Shown here: in pieces, positions 48,901 through 60,900 of the stretch
How positions within the stretch are numbered: position 1 is the first letter of the stretch
Layout of the letters: every line of letters starts with the position of its first letter
NCBI GenBank assembly: GCA_037179385.1
Contig: CM074193.1
Coordinates: 44,545,082 to 44,609,081 of the forward strand
Direction of reading: 5' to 3'
DNA: 64,000 bases
Source: Holothuria scabra
Lineage: Eukaryota > Echinodermata > Holothuroidea > Aspidochirotida > Holothuriidae
Position numbers and translations under genes: made by a program
Notes under the pieces: model-generated
Told to the model about the DNA's origin: nothing
Database searches by the model: none
What the model saw: the letters and a program-made list of their open reading frames with translations, nothing else

Positions 48901-51900
48901 CGCTGTTTTGACACAGCTTGCTTGCGATGCAGTGTTCAATACATGTACAGCGCTCACGTGTTTGTCATAGTAGCGATCTGTACAATTGCACTGTAAAGGG
49001 CCCACCAGCCGCAAACAGCACAACCAAGGCCTACTATCCTGCATAAATTAAGGAATTCCCAGCATTCCTACTGTAAAGTTATTTATAGCGTGTTCGATTA
49101 TTCGCCCGAGTTAACTCGTGTCTGGCACGACTACGTTCGATTAGCTAATGACGTCAGTGTTCGCGCTTACTCGCGCCAGGCCCAAGTGAGCGACCCTTCG
49201 AGTCGGTTACTTAGGTAAATATCCCATCGTGCTTTGGGAAAACATGGCAGCTAAACGAACAATATGCATTCATGAACAATTTCTGAGCATGTAAATACAG
49301 TGGGGTAAACATGAAACTTCTGACTTGTGAAAAGTGGTTGATGCCGGAATTAGTGAAGTCACTCAAGTGTTATTTCTCGAGAATTTGCTAAATGGGCATT
49401 GTTTCGAGTCTACGTTCATTGTACAAGCGAACCGCATGTAATACGTATGTACCAGAGTTCGCTCTGCCATCCAGCTACGGGCTCTGTCATTGGCTATTGT
49501 GAACCAACTTCTCCAATAATTACCGTAAAACGTTCGTTAATTTCACCCAACTGCGCATGACCATCGTAGCCCTAGCTCCAGGCTCGAGTAAGTCAAGGGA
49601 AGCAAATCAAACACGCTATTACAGTAGGACTTATGGACTGTTATCGTATGACGTCGTTATGAACGAAAACAATTACGCACGTGGTCCCATGCATGCAGTA
49701 GACTTGCGTGCGTATCCGTTTTTACCACTAAACAAATGACCATGTTTTGCTCGGTGACATCATATGCACACGATCTATTGCAAAATTTGAATTGCCTCTG
49801 CATTGTGATTGGTTCAAATACGTTGATTCTGAGCCAGCCAATCACAACTCGCGCCATCGCCTATGGGATTTAGTGTGTGAAAATACCAGACCTCCGAACG
49901 AATTTCCCCATTGAGTTTGCATTATGACGATCGCACTTCCCAGGGTTACATAGCTGGCCTGTGCAGCCGGCCAAGCCCCGTGCTAAATTCACCAAGAAAC
50001 GGCAGCACAAATCTCTGCGTACTTGGATTTTTCGGGTGTCTGACTTAAGTGCATTTCATTTGCTGATTATTTTGAAACAAGACGGTAAGGTTTGGACAAG
50101 AAGTGGCAAAAATACGGGGATATTTATATCAGAAAGGAACCATAAGATAACGTTAATCGAGTCCATTTTTTGCTGTCCAAGACCGCTAAAAATTAGATCG
50201 TTATTTTTACGTGCATCGTAGGGTTGACTTCTACAGTACAGTACCTTATCGCAACTACAACCCAGTCGATTCAACGAACTGCGTATGCTTATTCATAAAA
50301 GTCAACATGGAATGTTCCATTTTATATGATATTGGGCAAAGAACAAAATGGCGGGAATTATCTGGTGCTTACGATCGTATTGTACGGGTTAAATTTTTTC
50401 CAAATACTGCTACTAACAATGATAAATAATGAAATTTACGGAGGTGTAGCATGATAAAATATTTCGATTAGCTACAGTGGGAAGACTTATTCAAATATAC
50501 TTTTGTGCCCCAATCATGGTCTCGCGGAGGTTTTATTGACATAGAAATACAGGGCGTAGTAACTTTTGTTACAGCTCCCTGCCTGTCTTGTGGCTTTCTT
50601 TTCGCTTTGTAATCTCTCAAACATGCCGCTAATTTCTAAAGTTGTGCTTGGGTGTTGCTATTGAAGGGATTAGGAGACGAGCACACGAAGTTCTGCCAAC
50701 GAAAGTAACAATGGGTGCGCCACTTGTCACTCATCATAATGTACTCAATTCGGGGAGCTGCCGCGGAATTAATCCGTTCAATCGAACGGCCGATTTTAAA
50801 ACTCTTTTTACAGTTATTGTTTGAGCGATAATTTGTGAGAAACTGACACTGTTTGTTGCGCGATGTTTGTGTAACAGTTTACTATCAAAGCCACGCCGCG
50901 GCGACTGTGTCATTGGCAATACAAAAACGGTTAATCTATGAAGAGGAATGACGCACGAGTAACCGACGAGTCGGTTGGTTAACCGGTTAACAGATTAACC
51001 GTCACAGCCCTAGTCATGATATAGTCATAGAAAAGTCATAAAATATCATTTTTATTGAGGTCCAGGAACCTGGGATGAGCACTGCAGCTTGGCTATTTTG
51101 ACATCATTCTTAAGTGATTTTTCCATAGTTCTGTAGTAATATGTACTGAAATTCTTTTTAATCCAATGCTTGTAGCCCCAGGTTGTCGGAGGTCATGTCT
51201 CCCATTACCTGTTGGAGAAACCTAGAGTCTGTTGGCAGAGCAAGGCTGAGAGAAACTACCACATCTTTTATTACCTGTGTGCTGGTGCTCCAGAGAAAAG
51301 TAGAAAAGATCTCAAGATTACTCAACCAGATAACTACCATGTAAGCTTGTTCAGTTTCTTTTGCAGTAGTTTGTGGAATTGATATCTGAAAGAGGGTCAG
51401 GAGTTAATTTGGTAACACACGCCAACATGAACATGTTATATAAAGTGTCAGTTAGATGAAAAGCTTAAGTTCTGTTATGCTTTCAAATTTGATCAAGTTC
51501 CAAATTTAGTTTCAAATATGATGCAAATAGGTTCAAATCCTCCCCTTTAGTCCCCTCTTACATCTAGTGGGGAATACTGTAGGCATATTCTACAACCCAT
51601 AATCCATCGGGAAGAGGAGGGGTGGGGTGTTATGAGGCATAATGCATGTTTCAAGGCTAATTCTAACCTTATTGCTAGATTTAAATGACCGGTACACTAA
51701 TGTATGATTTCCTACTTGGTATATCTTTTTCTTCTAAGCACAATCTATTGTTTCATGGAGCATATCCACAATGTGACAGGCACTTATCTTAAGTACATAT
51801 AAATTTAAGAAGTTAAAGATATATAGTGTAGAGGTTGCTAAGTGTATCTTATTCATCTGACGTCCATTGCCATAGCTTGTTCCATTGCTGAGATATTATC

Positions 51901-54900
51901 TATTGAAATTTATTTATTTAAATCAAAATAGTTCGTTGTCCGTTAATTTGTGGTTTTCTTGTTGAACAACTCACATTATCTGCTTTGTTTACCTTCGAAA
52001 TTAAAAAAAAAATGTTTACATGACCTTGAATGCATGTTTTACAAAGACGGCTGGTTTAATCACATTAGCAAAAAATGTCAGTCACAAGTCTATTGATGAA
52101 TATTATATAACACTGTATTAATTGCTTAACATCTGATTGGAAAAGTGCTATGCTATTTACATTGCTAAGCCTGAACACATAGATGAGAACTTGAACCTGC
52201 ATTTGTTTGGTACACCACACTAATACATGGCTACAGATGAGGGCATTGCTGTGTTTAAAAGGTATGCTCTGATTCAATAAACACACCAGGACTGGAAATT
52301 GAATCAGTTTTGAAAGTTCAGTTTTGTATTCTACAAATAATAAATGTTCCTTTAATTGGTGTGATAGGAAAAAATTCTTTCTTTGACGTTGACAGATATG
52401 ATACTATTACACACAAGGGAAAGAATTTTCTAATCTTTCAACCCATGAAATTATTGATGATATTGCACTCATAAATATTCATTATTTGCAAACTGATACC
52501 TCAGAACATTCTGTCTCCATACATAGAACTGCCTGAAATTAAGTTGATGGTCAATGTAAGGGAAAAGTACTGTAAATAAGAATGAAAAAGAGCCAGGGTG
52601 TTTACAAAACTATGCAGTGTTTGGAAAAAAAGAACTTTTAGAACACCTGATGCTGATAGTAATGCATGTTTTGTTTTTTTCAGTACATGAAACATGGTAA
52701 TACGCAATACTTCACCAACAAAGAGACAGAGAAGAAGGTTCCACAAGATGGGAAGAGTTACCAGGTACAGTATGAAAAAAATGTTTTGTGCCAAAACCAA
52801 GAAGCTGTCTTTATACGAGTTATGAATTTATGTAAAGTCTGGATTGGGAAACCTCAAACCCTTCATTATAAAATGTGTTATGAGACATTGCACAATACCA
52901 GTATATTTGGTTGTATTCAACCCTTTTAATATTTAAGGAATAAAAATTAGTGAATAGTGTGGGAATGGTAGGTCTATGTCTCCATGAAACTCAAACCTGG
53001 TCAAGTAATCCCAAAACATGTGATAGAAGCTCTTAACCAGTAAACTGCATAGAAGGAATATCTGTCTTTTCCTGGAGTCTTAAAAGATCATTCACTGTGC
53101 AAACCAAACCATTTGGCCCTGTTCTGTAAAAGGTAGAATGAATATATCTTCATATTGGGAGGTTTATAAAGAACATAGAACTTTGAAGTGTACTTGCTGC
53201 ACTATGTACAATCTCTAAATGATCATGTCGTATTATGCCTGATATTCTCTAGTGAAAACCGCAGAGGGAGGGTCTTTTGATGTAAACAATAGGAAGTCAA
53301 TCACTGCAGTGCTAGATATGGCGTTTTGATCCCATCCACCTGTTCACACCAGTTGAAGGGCTGTTCTTTGGCAAACTGATGCACAAAAGCTGCTTACTCA
53401 TTGCCAAGTGAACTGTGGGCTAATTCTGATAGCATATGCTTGATTAGACAGTTTTGTGAAGACAAACGGAAAGTGAAAACTTGGTGCCTTCGGAGAGAAT
53501 GCGTCATGTGTACCACCAAACATGTATTTTCTCTCAGATTGCTCTGTTTGGCAATAGCTCCTGTCTACATCAAAGAGGTCATAGTTGATACTGAAGAGGT
53601 GAAGAGCCATTGCACTTTACTGTTTTTTTCATTTGGATATTAAGTCAAAAAAAGAAGGAATTTTTTGCAAAAAACTATTTCTGCAGTGAGGTAAAAGTTG
53701 CAATAATTTAATTCATAGTGAGGAGGCTAACTAAGCAGGATAAAATTGTTACAAGTACAAAAGAGAATTCAAGTGATTGTTCATTGAGTAAAAGAGTCTG
53801 AGACAAGCATCTATTGGTTATGTTTGTGAATTGTAATGGTTAAAAAAAAGTGGTTTTCATACCGTTCAGTTTATATGTAATACATCCTTCTGTCATTACA
53901 GTTACATAATTTATATTCCTAGATTTAAAGGAATGGAAAAAAATCAATTAATATTTGAAGAAAACAAAAAATTTCAAGTGATCTTTTATTACCAAAAAAA
54001 CAGGACAGTAGTGTCTAGCAATGTATTTATTATAATATTGTGTAACTAAATAAAATTAAAACTCATGCCAAAATTACAATTTGAACATTCAAATTTTGCT
54101 TTCTTCCAAATTTCATTGGTTTGGTGAGTAACTCTGCTGTATAGCTAAACCATTTTTGTCTAAAAGTTATTTTGATTTTGTTTTAAGTTTGCTGTTTTGC
54201 TCATTTATCTGTACTGAAATGTTTAGTTAGATTCCATCATTATTGGCAAAGTTAAGAGTGGCATACATATTTCTGTCTGTGATAAAACAGAAGCTTTGGA
54301 AAGGCTGAACAAAGTTTCTCTTTATACAGTTTTAAAGTTACAGATAATAGGGTCTTTCAGTCCTTCCAAATAATGTTAGCATTAACTTACTACAGGTCAG
54401 TTGATTGTATCTTGGCACTTACTTGGCCTCCAGTCAACTCTTATTTTGTGATGACTAGACTTGAGTTGGGAGCCCAGAATAAATCCATTCCAGTCATGGA
54501 CTTGTCTAGAATATCACTGAAAATCACCTCTATAAGGTGCGATCTGAAGTGTTTTAAAAATTTTCTTCATGTTAGCCTCAAACATTAGTGCAAGTGGGTC
54601 CTCTCTTTAAATAAAAACTAAGATACTTACATTTTTAAGGAAATAAAGAGGGAAAGGGGGTTACTCTCATTCTGTTAAGGAGAGGACAAAACTCCTGTTA
54701 ATCTCTCTTGAAGGAAATGCTGCTCCTAAGATGCCTCTGTTCAGACAAATTTGATCTTGCATGCATGTTTTTTTGTTTTGATTGAAGGAATTGTTGACAA
54801 GCTTTTATATTCTGCCTATCTTTTATCTTGAGTCACTGTACAAGTTTGTTTTAGAATTGCTTACATATTTGAAGAGTCCATTGGGCTTCATCCCTTGACC

Positions 54901-57900
54901 AAAGTTACAAGTAGGTTCAGGGGACAAAACCTTGCTTCAAGAGACAAAAGCTTGCTTCAAGGGTGGTCTGAAGGGTGTTGAAGGCTTTTTATCAATCTAC
55001 TCTTAAGTTTAAACATTGCTGCAAAGTGTCCTCTTCTTAAGAAAGAAAACCATAAGAAACCTTCCTCCTTCTAGAAAGGGTTTGGGGAGGGGGGGAGGGA
55101 GGGAGGGAGGGGGATCGCTTTTTATCCACCTTTGCCAGATATCCTAGTTCGTGTTGGATTTCTGATGACAGACAAGTATGGTTTTTACCTAAGTTCTGGA
55201 ATAGTGAAGTTGAGAGCACAATGTTTTACAAGCTGTTTGCATGCAGTTGGTCATCATCCCTAGCGGCTGTTCTACTGTAGGTGACAGTTTAGTCTTTGTT
55301 CTTTTTTTTTTTTGAATTTTTTTCTTTGTTTTGTTTTTGTTTTTGTTTTAACTTTAAGTTATACATCACTCTCAATCCTTTTACCTTCTATTTGATACTA
55401 AACACTTTCTTTCTGAAGATTGTTTTGCACATTGCATTCTGTCAAATTGTTAAAATGAGAATGTGTAACACTTTATATGTTTGAGTTTATTCAAAATATG
55501 TATTGGCATGGCTTATGTTTCACAATGCTGATTTATTTCATGGTATTGTATTGTTTTGTTTAGGAAAATCTCAGGTTAGTTTGCCCTTGATACCACATAA
55601 GGTTGGCAATGTTTATGTTGGTTTTCTTTTGTAGTCATGACAAAATGTTTATGTTTTAGAGTAAAGTGCTCAGGCATGACCAGTACAAGTTAGTGTTGCA
55701 CGATTTGTGTTCATGACTGAGATTTCTTTGTTAAAAGAAATTGTTATCACTTTCCATTGTTTATGTGAGCTGATGTCCAGTTTGTTTTGTGACATTTTTT
55801 GTCTTCCTTTTAAAATACATTGTAAATATTTCTTTTACATGCTAATGACAATTTTTCCTTCATTGTAAATGAATAAAATGCCTGGCATGATCACATAGAA
55901 GCTCTATCGAAAAAACTAAGCCCTAGAATGTATTGTATGCGTATTATGAAAAAATTTAATGTTAATAAAAATATCCTTGCCACGTTGTATAATTCAGTTT
56001 TTTGTGGGGTTTGGCAATATAACCTTTTATCGTGGGATGGGAATATACGCATTGGAGACAATTATGTAACCGACACCATTATTAAGCAGGCAAGTCGTAT
56101 CATAACGGAAGTTCAGCCACCACCGACTATGACATATCACCGTCTTTTGGAGACTCAATTGACACGCACTGTAGCTCTTTGATTGACAGCAAGTTAAAAA
56201 AATTGCAGAGTAACAAAGCTCATATTACACAGCATTTACAGTATTGAGAGCATTTTCATTATATATTGGGGTCTTGTATACTCACCCTGAAGCAATAAAC
56301 TGAGGTTGTCTGGATGAGGATGAGTTTTAGACAATTGAAGAAGGGGTTAAAGTAACAAGAAGAATTGGAACTGTTTGAGGTGAGAGGATTAGGAAATTGG
56401 TTCAGAAAATTTTAAACCCCTTCTGATTCAATACCTTTGGACTGGTATAACACTTTCACTGAAAAAGAGGATATATGTAATGTAAAATACCTGGCTCATA
56501 GCCAGGGTTGTGTTAGCGGAGGGGTTTTTTGAGTTTGATATGAGAGGGTGTTCTTCTCTCTATCTAAAGAAAACAAAAATTGGGTGTGTAGATAAAAAAT
56601 GGTTTGATATGTGTGCCTCAGATGTAGTAAACTTTATAGGCGTCATTCTTTAAGCCACTTTTGGCTTGTAATTTTTCCAAGCTTCAGTCATGGGGAGGTC
56701 TCAACTCCCAGATAAACCCTTCTTTGGTTAGATCATCATAATTGCAGTTGGGAGGTTGAAAGTTTGAGTCCTGGTCGGGTCATACCGAAGACTTAAAAAA
56801 TGGAACCTACTTCCATTGTGTTGGTGCTCAATGTGAAGCAATGGAGTAGGAGAAACAAGCCAGTGAGCCACAACTGAAAAAGGCCGTGGCCATCTCGACT
56901 TGAACCAGTTGGTCGGAAACTTGTTCGTAAAACTCCTTCTAACTAACTAACAAACCTTTTTCTTAGTTACATGCCTGTATAATGAGAATAATACATTGTT
57001 CTTCCTTTTATCCTATTCAGTACCAAAAGAAGGGAAGTTTGTTTGACATCAAGATGGACGATGCTCTTGGTTTCACCAGGGTAAAAGAAGCCATGTCAAA
57101 GATTGGTTTGACAGAGAAGGAGCAGAATGAAATATTTAGAGTCACTGCAGCTGTACTTCACCTGGGCAACATTAGATTCAAAACAAGTGATGCAATGGAA
57201 GGTGAGAAGTTAAGCAATATCCCACTCTATGTGTGAATTCTCAACTTAAAGGGGTATTTTGGACTTTGACAGAGAAGTTAAATGTAGATGTCAGACTTGA
57301 AGCAATAAATTTAATACTTTACTTACTACTTACTAGGTTGGAAACTGGGCCGTAAAACCTAACCTAACCCATTCATTTTTTTCATAGTTCCGTCTGATAG
57401 TTTCATGTTGCATTGTGGTGAATCTTGTACAAATTTTCATGAGAACTTTGGATAGTATTTTCTTAATGAAGAACCAATATTTTGTTATGAGCTAGTAGAT
57501 ACTGTATTGCTAATGTATGTATGTAACTCCTCCCCCCCCTCCCCCTCCCACCCTCAAAAACCTAAAAGTAAGAATAGTAAGAAGAGTGAGCCATAACCAG
57601 AAAAGGGTTATGGCTAGAGTGAATTAAACAAATTGGTTAGAAAATGAGACTAAAATTCCAATCTAAATAACTTTCTTACTAACTACATAAGGGCAGAGTC
57701 ATTTACCTAACTGGCGGTTATTGCCAAGTCACTTATTTATTTCCTATGCCCAACTGCCCAAACTGGCCGGTTAGATAAGTGACTCTCCCCTAACATGGCA
57801 CATACCATGAGATGATGTCCAAAATTTTGTCATGAGTATGTTATTGAATTTATCAGATGATGTGTGCCTGACTTGTTAGTGGAATTTACAATAAACCATC

Positions 57901-60900
57901 AAACTTAACTTCCGTATCGCTACACAGATGGATGAATAAATATCTTTGATATGATTGCATATCAATATCTTTTTATCTCAGGTGGTTGTGTGGTTGAAGA
58001 TAAAGCCAAAGAATCCTTGGATTTTACTGCTAGCCTAATGGGTCTACAGTCATCACAACTCCACGAGGCTCTTACTAGTCGTAACATGACCTCTCTGGGA
58101 GGAAGCAAAGGAGTTATCAAGTAAGGCTATTTTGAATTTTATGCACTTCTCTAAATTGTTCTTCAGCTGGTTATTGGTTTAGAAAAAAGAAAGAATACAG
58201 AATGAAAACAAAGTCCCAAGGCAAAAAGTCCTCTCTCCCCTACTTGGCCTCCAAATGCAGTAGAGCTCAATCTTCATAGAGTTTATTATAAAAAATTAAA
58301 AAGGCTCTTGATTTTCTTTTTTTTAGAAGGATTTATTCAGTGGATTGATTACATAAATAATGAAATGTTTGATCTTGCTTTCATATTGACAGAGTTCGTT
58401 TAACAGAACAGCAGGTTAACAATGCCAGGGACGCCCTTGCTAAAGCTATTTATTCTCATCTGTTTGACAACATCGTGTATCGTATCAACCAGTGCTTTCC
58501 CTTTGAGTCATCCCAGAGTTTCATTGGAGTGCTAGATATAGCTGGATTCGAATTCTTTACTGTGAACAGCTACGAGCAATTCTGCATCAACTACTGTAAT
58601 GAAAAACTACAGCAGTTCTTCAACCAGAGAGTTCTGAAAGAGGTTTGTGCAGTAATTGAGCTATTACTTTAAGAGGTGGTGGATGGGGGTGGGGACTAGG
58701 GGTGCAGGAAAATGCAGAAGAGTATCTCTGGTGTAGCATTGGGATACTTTCCCCTACAGCTATGGAGAAAATATGAATTGTCTCCAACATACGGCTCTAG
58801 TCATGGCTGTCAATGGAGAGATTGATTGGGTCCTGAGTAGGGCTTGCATGGGTCACACTTACTTTATCCATTCCTCTACCTTGTGATTGTGCTGTTACTG
58901 TCATTCACTTCCTCGTCGACTTTTAATGAATTCTCCCATATTTGCCTGAAAAACTATGCTGTACTAGACCTTACAACTTTATTTGAGCAGTCAGACCCTT
59001 TCAAGGAAAGTTAAATACAAAACTTTTTGACATAACTCCTGCACTTACCTAGAAATTTCAGTGGAATCTGAACCCATCTTTTACCTTTTTTCCTGGTTAA
59101 TTTTACCCCAACATTGCATGATTTTCTTTTCTAGGTGACACTGTGGCACATTCGTGTCGGTGTGTTGTAAAATCCCATCCAACTAACTATGCAGTCACAG
59201 GGGCTGGCTTAGGGGTTTGCAGCTGCTGAAGTGTGCAGATAGCCATTCAGAGTGCTGATAAACTGACTTGTCTAAATCGGGTCTGTTTCACCCCAAGTGA
59301 ACCCTTCTCATAAAGAGATTTAGTGGTTTTAGTTGCTGTGCCTGCTTCTTTACATTTAAAGTAGTAGGCCTGATATCCTGCTGTTTTATTGACTCGATAG
59401 TGGTAAACTGTGTTATTGTACGTTGTTCATGGACTTAAATTCCCTGTAGTACTGCGGTGTTGACAGTGTTTTGAAGATGGCAACTAATTGATCTCTTTAC
59501 CTAACATCGAGTTGGTGTGAGAAATTAACCAATTTGTTTTCAAACCTGTAAAAGCTTCCTGCACTCACATTTGACAAACAGTCAAACTCAGTCAGTTCTT
59601 GTATCATACAAACAACTATGTTTCAGGAGGGAATTATTAATGATTCAAAATGTTTTAACAAGGTCAGCTGCCGAGTGAGGGTATTTGTTTATTCGGGTGT
59701 AGTTGCAGGTGGGTGGGATTGTGAGTTAGATAATATTTAAGGACACACCAACACAAATGTGTTATGTAGTCTTATATTGTCCAAATACTGTTCAAGTCCT
59801 CCCATCAAGTCGCCTCTTACGACAGGTGTGGAATACCGTGGGCACATTCTACAAACCGCAGCGCACAGAGGGACGGGATTATGTGTGTAAAAAGGAGATA
59901 ATTATTGGAACTTCTGGATATCCATGCAAGCTAGGAAGTTTTGAGGAATTTGTGATTAGCTTCGGCATTTTTCAAATCATGCACAAAACTGTTTGAAGCC
60001 AGATTACAAACTAATGCAAATTTTTCATGTATTGGATGTAGAATTTGACTATTTCTGCAGTTAATAAGAATTATCATGCACATTTATTCTCCAACACCTC
60101 CATAAAGTTATTAATAGCAACTTTTGTGCCCCTTCAAATGGAAGGATTGCATTTGTTTTCAAGAGAAAATTCATCCTTTTAAAACTAATATTTATTGACA
60201 CAGGGTGATAGATTATCAAAACTAAGGCAGTATGGTAGTCTTCTTTTCAAGAAATAAGTTTCCTGCAGATAGAAGTTCAGTTGTTTGTTGCTCAAGAATA
60301 GTTTGTTCATCCAAACTTTCAACATTTCGAATGATGCAACGTTCATGGCTCTTCTTGCACATAGTAATTTGAAGAGACGTAGCTATTGCTGGGGTTTATG
60401 ATTAAGGCTGAATTGTTGGATAATGTATGAGCCATTTTCTTTGTACTCTTTGTTGGAGCTTTTTAAACACAATATTTCCCTTTAATTGATGAATAGTATG
60501 TATTTTGTCACACCTTTATTTAAAGTGTTCTTATGTATTCATCAAACATGATGCTTGTAGTCTTGTATTATTCCTTAAAGTTGTCGTTTTACTTCAGGAA
60601 CAAGAATTATATGCCAAAGAAGGTCTTGGAGTCAATGAAGTCACGTACGTGGATAATCAAGATTGTATAGGTATGATTAAATTATTCATCTTTCAGCAAA
60701 AAAATGGGGAAAATTCAAAGCCAAAGCTTGCTTATGTACAGAAAATTGTATTGCAAATAAGGCACTAATGACAAAGAAGAAATACTTGGAAACTTGTGGG
60801 GAGCTATTATCATGACAAGATTTGTAAGGCATCAGGCAAAATTAGCCAAGCTGCAGCTCTATCAGCCAAGCTAGCTGCAGCAATGTTTGTAACTATACAG

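Larger units (their letters stand above)
46596..51175 (+). other. MYO6 intron 6, transposon-loaded
   Basis: The longest intron seen here (4580 bases). It carries a hAT-type MITE (46866-47256), a second inverted-repeat element starting at its edge (47262-47633), a tRNA-type SINE (47967-48200) and a 2.49-kb hAT-type element (48527-51012). Together these account for about 3.5 kb, so most of the intron is inserted DNA. Confidence 0.85.
52765..57020 (+). other. MYO6 intron 8, with LINE and SINE relics
   Basis: A 4256-base phase-0 intron. Recognisable: a G-rich tract at 55084-55113, a LINE fragment (55890-56170), a truncated TTAA-MITE relative (56175-56395) and a SINE (56735-56955). The stretch 52930-55080 shows no identifiable feature. 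Confidence 0.8.
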
